Shown: positions 53,196 through 62,607, counted from the stretch's first letter. The stretch is 64,000 nucleotides of DNA from Thiohalocapsa sp. PB-PSB1 (GCA_016745215.1 CP050890.1:5084001-5148000), one strand, 5' to 3'. The notes: generated by a model not told the origin, from the sequence alone. Numbers and translations: made by a program.

Positions 53196-53570
53196 TTAGC
53201 CGGATGGATCGGCAGGCTCCTCATCGGCCGCCAGGATCGATGGGTTCTCCCATACCAGCTTGAGCTTGATGTTGGCATTGCTGTCGGTGGAGGTGAGGAA
53301 GGCGCCGATCTGCACGGAAAAGCCGATGCCGACTTCCATTTGGATCTGTTTCGGGGTGTTGAAGCCCTTCAGTGCTTCGAACACGGCATTGGCCGCAGGT
53401 CTTACCTGGGCGATACCGGCCCGAATCATCTCCGCACGCCGCTCATTGCCACGGCTGGCAAAGTCGAATTCGGCGTGACCGGCACCGCTGATGCGGATAT
53501 CGGTGGTTTCGATCCAGACCTGCTCGCCATCGGCGAGTTCGAAGCGTTGCAGATTGGGCTTATCAGTCAT
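53196..53570 (-). CDS. Trypsin-co-occurring domain 1 (Trypco1/CU044_2847-type) protein
   Basis: The 124-residue protein (MTDKPNLQRFELADGEQVWI...) has the family's N-terminal strand and helix with ANAVFEALKGFNTPKQIQME near residue 58, then the VGIGFSVQIGAFLTSTDSNA beta segment. Proteins of this kind are encoded next to trypsin-like proteases in predicted bacterial defence modules. The adjacent broken trypsin gene fits. It appears intact; its role without the protease is unknown. Confidence 0.8.
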   Translation of the reverse strand: MTDKPNLQRFELADGEQVWIETTDIRISGAGHAEFDFASRGNERRAEMIRAGIAQVRPAANAVFEALKGFNTPKQIQMEVGIGFSVQIGAFLTSTDSNANIKLKLVWENPSILAADEEPADPSG

Positions 53571-53849
53571 GGTACATCTCGGTGATCATATTGAGCCTTG
53601 AGCGATAGTCTAACCGGGCGCCGGTCCGGGGCCAAGCCGCGTAAGTTGGGGTTAATCAAAGTTCAGCCTATGCCGGCTTGCATGGAACGCCGCCATCGCT
53701 GCCGAAGGAACGGTGGAAATTTAGCCAAGGCTTTTTGAAACGTGGCAAAGAGAGGGTGGCAAGGCTTTTGACGTGCAACCAATGGGAACGGTTGATCCCG
53801 GTCAGATCAGCGCCATTCTTCCTTTGTGAATCGAGAATGATTCAACTTT
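53571..53849. other. Intergenic, no gene recognised
   Basis: These 279 bases upstream of the Trypco1 gene presumably hold its promoter. A rightward frame crossing it (53678-53995) has no family resemblance. Confidence 0.4.
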
Positions 53850-53924
53850 GGCGATTTCCGGATAGAAACAGATCAGCTGACGCCGTATACAGGCTAGGCG
53901 GTCAGTTGCTCCACTGGAATCGCC
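53850..53924. repeat. Palindromic repeat PalA, short copy
   Basis: GGCGATTTCCGGATAGAAAC on the left and CCACTGGAATCGCC on the right mirror the PalA arms. The 75-base element lacks the central hairpin. It ends 31 bases before the start of the small membrane protein gene at 53956. Confidence 0.6.
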
Positions 53925-53955
53925 TTTTACCCAACTTTACCCCGAGGGCAAACAA

Positions 53956-54123
53956 GTGGAATCCGGAGCATTTAAAGGCCTTGAGTTCGTTCTGATCGTC
54001 GCCGTGGTCGCCTGGTTTTATTTTTCTCAGATGCATAATCTGAAGCGTCTGAAGCAGGAGCGCGAGGCAAAGCAGGGAGACGCGGCATCACCAGCCATGG
54101 GCACCGAGAAGAAGACCGATTGA
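53956..54123 (+). CDS. Small single-span membrane protein (55 residues)
   Basis: The gene starts at GTG with GAGGG eight bases upstream. The product has a membrane helix at about residues 10-24 (FVLIVAVVAWFYF) and a charged tail (NLKRLKQEREAKQGDAASPA...). It shares length and layout with the protein at 60703-60870, including FK(G/A)L before the helix. Function unknown. It is convergent with ribD. Confidence 0.72.
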   Translation: MESGAFKGLEFVLIVAVVAWFYFSQMHNLKRLKQEREAKQGDAASPAMGTEKKTD

Positions 54124-54185
54124 TCCGAGCTGCCTCGGTTTATATCAGAAGAATTGATCCGGGATGATTGCAACGACCAGTGGAT

Positions 54186-55343
54186 TCAGATCTCGCACAT
54201 TCTATTACGCGGCTGATCGTCGCGCACTGGGATTAGGGTCAGACGAAGATCGATGCCGATTTGACGTACATCGGTAAATTTAAGCGGAATGCGCTGCTGC
54301 ATGGTATCGAGACCCGGCAGATGGAATAGACCGCGGGCGGAATCTCCCATCAGATGTGGCGCCTGGTAAATCAGTAATTCGTCCACCAGGCCGGCCTGTA
54401 GCGCGGCACCTGCCAGGGTTGGACCGGCCTCGATCAGTACCTCGTTGATCTCGCGCTCGGCCAGGTAGCAGAGGAGAACGTGCAGATCCACACCACCGCT
54501 CGGCGCGGCCGGGAAGACCTGAACCTCGGCACCGGCGGCATTGGCCCGGGCGATGGCTCGCGGGCTGTCTTCGCAGGTGGCGATCAGGGTTGCACCAGGT
54601 AATTGCAGCATGCGCGCCTCCACGGGCATACGCAGATGTGTGTCCACCACCACGCGCAACGGCTGGCGCGGTCGCTCATTCGGCCATAGAGCCGGGAATT
54701 CATTGGAGCTGAGCCGCACGTTCATGGATGGATTATCGGCCAGCACGGTGCCGATGCCGGTCACCACCGCCGATGAGCGCGCGCGCAGGCGGTGTACATC
54801 ACGCCGGGCATCTGCGGAGGTGATCCAGACACTCTCGCCGCTGGCCATGGAGGTGCGCCCGTCCAGGCTTGCGGCAAGTTTGCAGCGAACATAGGGCATG
54901 CCGCCGCGCATGCGTTTTTCGAATCCGGGGTTCAATGCGCGAGCCATCTGCTCCATCAGGCCCGTTCGAACCTCGACGCCAGCCGCCCGCAGCCGCCGCA
55001 ATCCGCGGCCACTGACGATGGGGTTCGGGTCTTCCATCGCGACCACAACCCGCGCAATGCCGGCTTCCAGCAGGGCATCGGTGCAGGGTGGCGTGCGTCC
55101 ATGATGGCAGCAGGGTTCCAGCGTGACAAAGGCGGTGGCACCACGCGCCGCATCTCCAGCCAGATCGATGGCATTACGCTCGGCATGGGGCTCGCCGGCG
55201 CGGCGATGAAAGCCCTCCCCTACCACTAGGTTGTCACGCACTAGCACGCAGCCGACGCGGGGATTGGGGTCTGTCGTATATAACCCACTACGGGCAATAC
55301 GCAGGGCGCGCGCCATGTAGCGCAGTTCATCATCCGGACTCAC
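54186..55343 (-). CDS. ribD: Riboflavin biosynthesis deaminase/reductase RibD
   Basis: The 385-residue bifunctional enzyme deaminates and then reduces the pyrimidine intermediate of riboflavin synthesis. The N-terminal deaminase has the zinc motif HAERNAI near residue 53 and TLEPCCHHGRTPPC near 78. The C-terminal reductase has KLAASLDGRTS near 158 and EVLIEAGPTLAGA near 300. It overlaps nrdR by four bases in the common glyA-nrdR-ribD order. Confidence 0.96.
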   Translation of the reverse strand: MSPDDELRYMARALRIARSGLYTTDPNPRVGCVLVRDNLVVGEGFHRRAGEPHAERNAIDLAGDAARGATAFVTLEPCCHHGRTPPCTDALLEAGIARVVVAMEDPNPIVSGRGLRRLRAAGVEVRTGLMEQMARALNPGFEKRMRGGMPYVRCKLAASLDGRTSMASGESVWITSADARRDVHRLRARSSAVVTGIGTVLADNPSMNVRLSSNEFPALWPNERPRQPLRVVVDTHLRMPVEARMLQLPGATLIATCEDSPRAIARANAAGAEVQVFPAAPSGGVDLHVLLCYLAEREINEVLIEAGPTLAGAALQAGLVDELLIYQAPHLMGDSARGLFHLPGLDTMQQRIPLKFTDVRQIGIDLRLTLIPVRDDQPRNRMCEI

Positions 55344-55852
55344 GGTTTGGGGTCCAGCTCCGCGAGTAGATCCAGTTGAGCACGCTTTGCCTCTGGGGAT
55401 GGGTGGCGTTCCAGACGTTCGATTTCCTCGCGGAACGCGGCAACGTCTTCGAAGTTGCGATAGACCGATGCGAAGCGCACATAGGCGACCTGGTCCATCC
55501 CGCGCAGTTCGTCCATAACCAATTCGCCAATGCGTTTGGAGGTCACTTCGCCTTCGCTGGTGCCGAGCAAGTTTCGGTTGATGCGCGCCACGGCGGCTTC
55601 GATCTGGTCGGTGCTGACCGGGCGCTTTTCCACCGCACGCAGGATGCCGGAACGTAGTTTACGGCCATCGAAAGGGACTCGGCTGCCGTCGAGCTTGATT
55701 ACGCGCGGCAGGTTCAGCTCGGCACTCTCATAGGTGGTGAAGCGCTCGCCGCAGACCACGCAGCGGCGGCGGCGGCGCACCTGGTCGCCATCGCCGGACA
55801 GCCGCGAGTCCACTACCTTGGTATCCTGGGCGCCACAGAAAGGACAGCGCAT
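55340..55852 (-). CDS. nrdR: Transcriptional repressor of ribonucleotide reductase genes
   Basis: The 170-residue protein has the N-terminal zinc ribbon (CPFCGAQDTKVVDSR and CVVCGERFTTYE) and an ATP-cone domain (VIKLDGSRVPFDGRKLRSGI near residue 50). NrdR senses dATP/ATP and represses nrd operons through NrdR boxes. It lies between glyA and ribD on the same strand. The length is close to the family norm of about 150-170. Confidence 0.96.
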   Translation of the reverse strand: MRCPFCGAQDTKVVDSRLSGDGDQVRRRRRCVVCGERFTTYESAELNLPRVIKLDGSRVPFDGRKLRSGILRAVEKRPVSTDQIEAAVARINRNLLGTSEGEVTSKRIGELVMDELRGMDQVAYVRFASVYRNFEDVAAFREEIERLERHPSPEAKRAQLDLLAELDPKP

Positions 55853-55899
55853 CTTGTTTCCGTGGGCTTGCCGATGTCGATGTCAGCCGATGGCCGGTG

Positions 55900-57162
55900 T
55901 CATTGGCTGCTGCCGTAGACCGGGTAGCGGGTACAAAGGTCTAGTACCTTGGCCTTGGCGGCATCGATGGCCGCGGTATCGCCCCTGGCGTCGATGATAT
56001 CGCACATCCAGCCGGCCAAGTCGCGGACTTGGTCGAGGCCGAAACCGCGGGTGGTGACTGCCGGGGTGCCGACGCGGATACCGCTAGTGACGAAGGGCGA
56101 TTGCGGATCGTTTGGTACCGCATTTTTATTGACGGTGATGTTGGCAGCGCCGAGCCAGGCGTCGACTTCCTTTCCGGTCAGGCCTTGTTCGATAAAGCTG
56201 ACCAGGAAGAGGTGGTTGTCGGTGCCGCCGGAGATGACATCGTAGCCGCGCGATAGGAACATCTCGGCCATGGCCTGGGCGTTCAGTGTGACCTGGCGTT
56301 GATAGTCTTTGAAGTCCGGTTCCAGGGCTTCTTTGAAGGCGACTGCCTTGGCCGCAATCACGTGCATCAACGGCCCGCCCTGGGTTCCCGGAAATACCAG
56401 GGAGTTGAATTTCTTTTCCAACTCTGGATTAGCCTTGGCTAGGATCAGGCCGCCGCGGGGGCCGCGCAAGGTCTTGTGCGTGGTGGTGGTGGTGACGTCA
56501 GCGATTTGTACTGGGCTTGGATAGACTCCACCAGCCACCAGACCCGCCACATGTGCCATATCTACCAGCAGGTAGGCGCCTACTGCATCGGCGATGTCGC
56601 GAAAACGCTGCCAGTCGACCACCCTGGAGTAGGCCGAGAAGCCGGCAATCAGCATGCGCGGCTGATGTTCGCGAGCCAGCGCTTCGACCTGGGCATAGTC
56701 GATTTCACCGCTGGTCGGGTCGAGACCGTATTGAATTGCGTTGTAGATTTTGCCCGAGAAATTCGGCTTGGCGCCATGGGTCAGATGTCCGCCATGTGCC
56801 AGGCTCATGCCGAGTATGGTATCCCCTGGCTGGCAGAGCGCCATGAATACCGCCGCATTGGCCTGTGAGCCGGAATGCGGCTGCACGTTAGCATAATCGG
56901 CACCGAATAGGCGTTTGACGCGCTCAATGGCTAGACGCTCGGCGACATCCACGTTCTCGCAACCGCTGTAGTAGCGTTTTCCCGGGTAGCCCTCGGCATA
57001 TTTGTTGGTCAGCACCGAGCCCTGCGCCTGCATGACGCGTGGGCTGGCATAGTTTTCCGACGCGATCAGCTCGGCATGTTCTTCCTGGCGACGTTCTTCG
57101 TCGCGGATTGCCTGAGCGAGTTCGTCGTCATATCCGGCAATTTGCATAGTAATGTCAAACAT
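55900..57162 (-). CDS. glyA: Serine hydroxymethyltransferase
   Basis: GlyA interconverts serine and glycine with tetrahydrofolate and PLP. The 420-residue protein has ASENYASPRVMQAQGSVLTN near residue 36, the PLP-lysine motif VTTTTHKTLRGPRGG near residue 226, and the C-terminal SGIRVGTPAVTTRG near 361. MFDITMQIAGYDDEL aligns with the E. coli N-terminus, so ATG 57162 is the likely start. The 246 bases upstream hold no other gene. Confidence 0.97.
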   Translation of the reverse strand: MFDITMQIAGYDDELAQAIRDEERRQEEHAELIASENYASPRVMQAQGSVLTNKYAEGYPGKRYYSGCENVDVAERLAIERVKRLFGADYANVQPHSGSQANAAVFMALCQPGDTILGMSLAHGGHLTHGAKPNFSGKIYNAIQYGLDPTSGEIDYAQVEALAREHQPRMLIAGFSAYSRVVDWQRFRDIADAVGAYLLVDMAHVAGLVAGGVYPSPVQIADVTTTTTHKTLRGPRGGLILAKANPELEKKFNSLVFPGTQGGPLMHVIAAKAVAFKEALEPDFKDYQRQVTLNAQAMAEMFLSRGYDVISGGTDNHLFLVSFIEQGLTGKEVDAWLGAANITVNKNAVPNDPQSPFVTSGIRVGTPAVTTRGFGLDQVRDLAGWMCDIIDARGDTAAIDAAKAKVLDLCTRYPVYGSSQ

Positions 57163-57408
57163 CAGAACCCCAGGTAGTGTGTGAGGTTCTATATGGTACC
57201 GCGTTCGCCGCTGCCAAGTCTTGTTGGCAATTGACGATTTTAGAGAGTAGATCCAGATGATGGCGGGCTGTCATGACCTCCAGTGGATGCTTGCGGCGGT
57301 CGATATCGCGTCGATTCCTGCGCTGTCGATCAGCATTCCAGCCTTTCAGCATCAGGTGCCGATCCCCAAGCCCGCGGTTTGCGGATTAAAGCGATCCTGG
57401 ACGGTCCG

Positions 57409-58152
57409 TCAGATCGAACGCTGGCGAACGGCTTCGTACAGACAAATTCCGGCCGCCACCGAGACATTCAGACTTTCGACTCGACCATGCATCGGCAGTC
57501 TTGCCAGCAGGTCGCAGCGCTCGCGGGTCAGGCGACGCATGCCCTTGCCTTCACTGCCGAGTACAAGCGCCAGCGGGCCGCGCAGATCGCTCTGATAGAA
57601 GGTTGCGTCCGCATCCTCGGTGGCGCCGATCAGCCAGAGACCGCGCTGTTTGAGCAGATCGCAGGTACGCGCCAGATTGGTTACCTGCACAAAGGGCATG
57701 CACTGGGCGGCACCGCTCGCCACTTTGATTGCAATGGGGGTCAGCCCAGCCGCCTTGTCCTTGGGCGCGATCACGGCGTGCGCTCCGGCAGCATCGGCAC
57801 TGCGCAGACAGGCACCGAGATTGTGCGGATCGGTCACGCCGTCAAGTACTAATAACAGCGGCGGGCCATCGATATCCGCCAGCAGAGCATCGAGATGTCG
57901 CTCCGCACGCGGTGCCGGCACCTGCACCCAGGCCATGGCTCCCTGATGATTTGCACCCTCGGCCGCGCGGTCAAGATCGGCACGCTCCGATAATTTGATC
58001 GATACGCCGGCCGCGCGCGCGAGGGCGGCGAGTTCCGACAAGCGCCGATCACGCCGCGAGCGAACGAGCCAAAGCTCGGCAACACCCTCGGATGCAAACC
58101 GCAGCACATTGCGAACGCTGTTGATCCCCACCACTGGTGTACATTCGCCCAT
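57409..58152 (-). CDS. rlmB: 23S rRNA (guanosine-2'-O-)-methyltransferase RlmB
   Basis: This SPOUT-family enzyme methylates the ribose of G2251 in E. coli 23S rRNA. The 247-residue protein has an N-terminal L30e-like substrate-binding domain, LVLDGVTDPHNLGACLRSAD near residue 103 and the C-terminal knot segment PLALVLGSEGKGMRRLTRE near 195. It starts 18 bases after the rnr stop, in the widespread rnr-rlmB order. Confidence 0.95.
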   Translation of the reverse strand: MGECTPVVGINSVRNVLRFASEGVAELWLVRSRRDRRLSELAALARAAGVSIKLSERADLDRAAEGANHQGAMAWVQVPAPRAERHLDALLADIDGPPLLLVLDGVTDPHNLGACLRSADAAGAHAVIAPKDKAAGLTPIAIKVASGAAQCMPFVQVTNLARTCDLLKQRGLWLIGATEDADATFYQSDLRGPLALVLGSEGKGMRRLTRERCDLLARLPMHGRVESLNVSVAAGICLYEAVRQRSI

Positions 58153-58170
58153 GTCCGGACAGCAAAGGTC

Positions 58171-60420
58171 TCAGGCCGCCGGTTTGCGTTGGCGGCGCGA
58201 CCGCGAGCGCCTTTTAGACGCGGCTTGCTGCTTGCGCGGAACCGGCACGAAGTCGATTTTGCGCTCGTCCAGATTGACTGCGGCGACTTTGACCCGCAAT
58301 CGGTCGCCAAGGCGATAGACCTGACCGGTGCGCTCGCCGGTGAGTCGGTGACCGACCGGGTCGAAGTGATAATAGTCGTTGTCCAGCGCGGTGATGTGCA
58401 CGAGACCGTCGACATAAATGCCATCCAGTTCAACGAACAGACCGAAGCCCTGCACACTGGTGATGGTGCCGTCCAGTTCTGCACCGAGCTTGTCGCGCAT
58501 GTACTCACACTTGAGCCAGCCCTCGGCATCCCGAGTGGCCTCGTCGGCACGGCGCTCGCTGCCGGAACAGATTTCGCCGATTTGCTGCAGGTCCGCCTTG
58601 GAGTAGTCCAGGTCCGCGGCGGTACCTCCGGCCAGAATGTGCTTGATGATGCGGTGTACGATCAGGTCCGGATAACGACGGATGGGTGAGGTGAAATGGG
58701 TATAAGCGTCGTAGGCCAGGCCAAAGTGCCCTGCATTGTCGGAGCTGTACATGGCCTGCTGCATCGAGCGTAATAATACGGTCTGGATCAGATGTGCGTC
58801 GGCTCGCGTTCTGACCGAATCGAGCAGCGTCGCATAATCGCTCGCGGCCGGCTTGCTGCCGCCGGGGAGGTTCAGGCCCAGTTCCGCCAAAAATTCGCGC
58901 AGATCGGAGAGCTTTTCTTCCTTGGGCGTTTGGTGAATCCGGAACAGGGCCGGCATCTTTTTGCGCTGAAATAACCGCGCCGCGGCAACATTCGCGGCCA
59001 GCATGCACTCTTCGATGATGCGATGGGCGTTGTTGCGCTGCACCGGTTCGATGTTTTCGATGCGCTTGGCCTCGTTGAACACGAACCTGGTCTCGACGGT
59101 ATCGAACTCGATGGCGCCACGCGCCTTGCGGGCTTCATGCAGGACTTGAAACAGCGCGTAGAGCTCGTGCAGATGAGGTAACAGGTCGGCATGACGTTCG
59201 CACAAGGGTCCATCATCGTCTTCCAGCATGGCCGCCACCTGATCGTAGGTCAGCCGCGCATGGGAACGCATGACGCCCTGGAAGAAGCGTGAACGGGTGA
59301 CTTTACCTTCGCGATTGACGTACAGCTCGCAGGTCATGCAGAGCCGATCGACATCCGGGTTGATCGAACAGAGTCCGTTCGACAGCACCTCCGGCAGCAT
59401 TGGGATGACCTGATCCGGGAAGTAGACCGAGTTGCCGCGGTTCAGGGCTTCTTTGTCTAATGCGCTGTCAGGCGTAACATAGGCAGAGACGTCGGCGATA
59501 CAGACCAGCAGTTTCCAGCCCTTGGGCTTGCGCTCGCAGTACACCGCATCGTCGAAGTCGCGCGCGTCGGCCCCGTCGATGGTGACTAATGGCAGATCGC
59601 GCAGGTCGGTTCGGCCGCTTTTTGCTTCCTCGGGTACCTGTTCTGTCAGACCGGCAATTTGTTCCTGAACGGCATCTGGCCAGATAACCGGCAGATCATG
59701 GGCGCGTAATGCGATGGCGATCTCCATACCAGGACCCATGTGATCCCCGAGCACCTCTACCACACGCCCAATCGGTTGGGTGCGCGAGGTCGGTTGATCG
59801 GTGATCTCGGCCACGACGATTTGCCCTTGTTCAGCTCCCATCAGTCGATCGCTTGGGATGATGATGTCATGGCTGAGGCGTTTATTGTCCGGCGCTACAA
59901 AGCCAACACCGCTTTCAGAGTATAGGCGGCCGACGACGCTGCTGGTACTACGCTCCAATATTTCGACCACCGATCCTTCCAGACGGCCTCGGCGATCGCG
60001 CCCGGTGACCCGGGCGACAATTCGGTCGCCGTGGAAGAGTGCGCGCATTTCTCTTGGATAGAGGTAGAGGTCGTCGCCGCCATCGTCGGGTTTGACAAAA
60101 CCAAAGCCGTCTGGATGCCCGATAACCCGCCCGGCAATCAGGTCGCGCTTGTTAACCAGGCAGAATGCATGGCGACGGTTGCGCACCAGTTGGCCATCGC
60201 GGACCATGGCGCCGAGACGGCGCTCCAGTGCGATTTGATCGTCATTGGTACTAAGATCCAAGGCCTTGACGACTTCGTCGAACTCCATTGGAGCGCCATG
60301 CTCGGTCAGGGTTTCGAGGATGAACTCCCGGCTTGGGATCGGATTTTGGTACTTTTTCGCCTCACGTTGGAGGTGTGGATCGAGATCTCTAACCCTTTGA
60401 GTTTTTTTTCTTCTTGCCAC
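58171..60420 (-). CDS. rnr: Ribonuclease R
   Basis: This 3'-5' exoribonuclease (749 residues) has an N-terminal winged-helix region, two cold-shock domains, the RNB catalytic domain and a C-terminal S1 domain with a basic tail. The RNB active-site segment is LVTIDGADARDFDDAVYCER near residue 285, with the aspartates present, and NRGNSVYFPDQVIPMLPEVL near 330. The tail KQQAASKRRSRSRRQRKPAA is typical. RlmB follows. Confidence 0.96.
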   Translation of the reverse strand: MARRKKTQRVRDLDPHLQREAKKYQNPIPSREFILETLTEHGAPMEFDEVVKALDLSTNDDQIALERRLGAMVRDGQLVRNRRHAFCLVNKRDLIAGRVIGHPDGFGFVKPDDGGDDLYLYPREMRALFHGDRIVARVTGRDRRGRLEGSVVEILERSTSSVVGRLYSESGVGFVAPDNKRLSHDIIIPSDRLMGAEQGQIVVAEITDQPTSRTQPIGRVVEVLGDHMGPGMEIAIALRAHDLPVIWPDAVQEQIAGLTEQVPEEAKSGRTDLRDLPLVTIDGADARDFDDAVYCERKPKGWKLLVCIADVSAYVTPDSALDKEALNRGNSVYFPDQVIPMLPEVLSNGLCSINPDVDRLCMTCELYVNREGKVTRSRFFQGVMRSHARLTYDQVAAMLEDDDGPLCERHADLLPHLHELYALFQVLHEARKARGAIEFDTVETRFVFNEAKRIENIEPVQRNNAHRIIEECMLAANVAAARLFQRKKMPALFRIHQTPKEEKLSDLREFLAELGLNLPGGSKPAASDYATLLDSVRTRADAHLIQTVLLRSMQQAMYSSDNAGHFGLAYDAYTHFTSPIRRYPDLIVHRIIKHILAGGTAADLDYSKADLQQIGEICSGSERRADEATRDAEGWLKCEYMRDKLGAELDGTITSVQGFGLFVELDGIYVDGLVHITALDNDYYHFDPVGHRLTGERTGQVYRLGDRLRVKVAAVNLDERKIDFVPVPRKQQAASKRRSRSRRQRKPAA

Positions 60421-60462
60421 GGTACCCGTCTGCTTCGCTCGCGAAAGCTGAGTAGTTTACCG

Positions 60463-60491
60463 TTGACAGGAAGGCTTTGTCTCACTAATAT
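60463..60491 (+). promoter_or_regulatory. Sigma-70 promoter of tRNA-Leu
   Basis: TTGACA (60463-60468) and TAATAT (60486-60491) are separated by exactly 17 bases, and the tRNA begins 40 bases downstream. TTGACA is a perfect -35 match and TAATAT differs by one from TATAAT. Confidence 0.85.
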
Positions 60492-60530
60492 GCGCATCCT
60501 TCGCTGTGCACTGATTGCGAGCGATCACCT

Positions 60531-60617
60531 GCCGAGGTGGCGGAATTGGTAGACGCGCATGGTTCAGGTCCATGTGGGAGAAATCCCGTGGAGGTTCAAG
60601 TCCTCTTCTCGGCACCA
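60531..60617 (+). tRNA. tRNA-Leu (anticodon CAG)
   Basis: The 87-base gene has the acceptor stem GCCGAGG/CCTCTTCTCGGC region, D-loop GGCGGAATTGGTAGAC, anticodon CAG at 60565-60567 in the loop TTCAGGT, a long variable arm (TGGGAGAAATCCCG) as expected for leucine, the T-loop GGTTCAAGTCC, and an encoded CCA end. It reads CUG codons. Confidence 0.97.
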
Positions 60618-60702
60618 AATACTGTTTTCATTTATCTACCTATTCGACCAGACTTCATTAGGTCTCACCACGGGTGCTGACGATTGATTACAGCAATCCG
60701 TT

Positions 60703-60870
60703 TTAGCGTTTACTTGCGGACTTCGGATGTTTCGCGTCGAGGTGCTGATCTTTGGCTAGGATACGTTGGCGACGTGCCTCTCGCACCGCAGCCAGCTGCC
60801 ATAGGCAGAATGCGAAAGCGCTGCCGAAGAAAAGTAGTATCTGTAACGCTTTGAACGTGGAATAATCCAT
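60703..60870 (-). CDS. Small single-span membrane protein (55 residues)
   Basis: From ATG 60870, with AGAGG about eight bases upstream, the product is MDYSTFKALQILLFFGSAFA... with one membrane helix (about residues 8-27) and a basic tail (REARRQRILAKDQHLDAKHP...). Its layout closely parallels the gene at 53956. It lies downstream of the tRNA on the opposite strand. Function unknown. Confidence 0.72.
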   Translation of the reverse strand: MDYSTFKALQILLFFGSAFAFCLWQLAAVREARRQRILAKDQHLDAKHPKSASKR

Positions 60871-61151
60871 ACTTAACCTCTTATTTCAGGTTGCATGAGC
60901 GTTGGGTCAGCAAGGTCATGCACGAGTTACGCAGCCATTCCTTCGATCTTAATCATCATGTAGGTCATTTGCTGACTCGGTCCGACATTCGATTGCTCTG
61001 ATACGCGTGCATCCTCACCTACTCTTAATAATTTGCTGCCCCATCCTGACAGCTCAACACTCTGCTAGTTGTGGAATCATCGCAGAACTAGGCTTTATGC
61101 ATCCGCGATACGGATGTTCGGTCCTTGGCTAAATCCAGCTTTGTTTCCGGG
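60871..61151. other. Intergenic, no gene recognised
   Basis: About 280 bases upstream of the small membrane protein gene show no further gene or repeat. The promoter of the leftward small gene should be here. Confidence 0.4.
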
Positions 61152-61302
61152 GGTGCTGCCTGCGTAGAATATTCAGCCATTCAACCAGAATGAAGTTTGA
61201 TTCACCGCAGAGACGCAGAGAACGCGGAGAAAAAGGCTGCATTCGCCTTAGCCTGTCTGCGCATTCTGCGGTGAATCCTCACATTCTTTGAAGGCAGCGC
61301 CC
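61152..61302. repeat. MITE-3 family, copy near BASS transporter
   Basis: GGGTGCTGCCT at the left and AAGGCAGCGCCC at the right bound about 150 bases holding the TTCACCGCAGAGACGCAGAG and GCGGTGAATCCTCACATTC arms. No matching target duplication was found, so the flanks may have diverged. Confidence 0.75.
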
Positions 61303-61437
61303 TTAAATATCAGGTAAACATCAGGTTTCTCACGCCCTGATGTTATGTCTTTTCGATCCCGATCCCAATCTCGATCAAGCCGTACTGGGCGGGTTGCACC
61401 CTGGGGTATCTTCAGTTCATTTGTCGAGAAGACAGTG

Positions 61438-61637
61438 GCCTACAGCCTTTCTCCCGGGTAAGGCGCGGCGCTCGCGTCCGATCCGCTGGCACCGCCGGCC
61501 GGTTCGCTCGCAAGCGGGCTCCTACGCCGACCAGCTTCCACGGCTGGTCAAGATCCGCTTGCGGGTGAAGCGCCTTGACCCCTCTGCGCACTCTGCGTCT
61601 CTGCAGTGAATCCTTACATTCTTTGGAGGCAGCACCC
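61438..61637. repeat. MITE-3 family, right-hand part only
   Basis: From CTACAGCCTTTCTCCCGGG to AGGCAGCACCC this matches the right 200 bases of the complete copy at 47020-47356, including the REP-type GCAAGCGGGCTCCTAC. The left end is lost. Between this and the previous copy is a short hexamer remnant (GATCCC units near 61357). Confidence 0.65.
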
Positions 61638-61695
61638 TTCCCGGGTCCTTCGGCAAACGCAAAGGCATGAACCAGTTGATGAGGCAATTCAAGGA

Positions 61696-62607
61696 TCAGC
61701 CATCCGCACGCCGAGACCAATAAGCGGCCAACATCGATCCGGATAGGTTGTGCCAGATTGAAAACAAGGCGCCAGGCAATGCCGCACTGGCGGAGAAGTA
61801 CTTAGCCGCGAGCGCGACGGCCAGTCCGGAATTCTGCATACCGACTTCAATGGCCAATGTGCGCGCGGTGCGGGCGTCTCGGGTCGCAAGCAAACCCAGC
61901 CAGTAGCCGCCAGCGAGCCCGATCGCGTTGTGCAGTATCACTGCCAACGCCACGGACAGCCCGGCTTGGGCCAGGTTCGGGCGATTCAGTGCGACCACGA
62001 TCGCGATAATGAAGACAATCGCCAGCATCGACAGCAACGGGAACAGCGCGCGCAACGAGGCCAGACGACGACCCATGACAGAATTGACGGCCACCCCCAG
62101 CGCCACCGGCAACAATACGATTTTGAAAATCGAGATCAGCATGTCCAGCACCGGCACCGGCACCTGCCGCCCAACATAGATCCATGTCAACAGCGGGGTT
62201 GCGACGATGGCGAGCAAGGTCGAGGCCATGGTTAAAGAGATCGACAACGCCAGATCTCCACGCGCCAGAAAGCAAACTACATTGGAAGCTGTGCCTCCTG
62301 GACTGGCTCCGACCAATACCAACCCCGCCATGAGTTCCGGCGGCAGGTCAAGCAATAGCGAAACGACCCAGGCTGTCAACGGCATCACCAGGTATTGCAG
62401 ACCAACCCCAAGCCCGATGCGCCCTGGCTGGCGCACGACCTCGACAAAATCCTGCCAGGTCAGCGTCATGCCCATGCCGAACATGACCAAGCCGAGCAAC
62501 GGGACGATCGCTGGCTTGGCAGCGCTGAACCAATCCGGTTGCCACAGTGCAAGCGCGGAAAAAAGCAAGGCCCAAAGGGGAAACAGTGTGGTTATGCGGT
62601 GCAACAT
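61696..62607 (-). CDS. Bile acid:sodium symporter (BASS) family transporter
   Basis: The 303-residue protein has nine or ten membrane helices. The BASS-family segments LGLVMFGMGMTLTWQDF near residue 38, VLVGASPGGTASNVVCFLARG near 97 and the sodium-site IEVGMQNSGLAVALAAKYFS near 252 are present. Family members import organic anions such as pantothenate, pyruvate or bile acids with sodium; the substrate cannot be told. It starts with MLHRITTLFPLWALL. Confidence 0.9.
   Translation of the reverse strand: MLHRITTLFPLWALLFSALALWQPDWFSAAKPAIVPLLGLVMFGMGMTLTWQDFVEVVRQPGRIGLGVGLQYLVMPLTAWVVSLLLDLPPELMAGLVLVGASPGGTASNVVCFLARGDLALSISLTMASTLLAIVATPLLTWIYVGRQVPVPVLDMLISIFKIVLLPVALGVAVNSVMGRRLASLRALFPLLSMLAIVFIIAIVVALNRPNLAQAGLSVALAVILHNAIGLAGGYWLGLLATRDARTARTLAIEVGMQNSGLAVALAAKYFSASAALPGALFSIWHNLSGSMLAAYWSRRADG

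Noticed and set aside
53678..53995. A 105-codon frame over the PalA repeat before ribD
   Set aside because: It crosses a palindromic repeat and conflicts with the better supported 55-residue gene.
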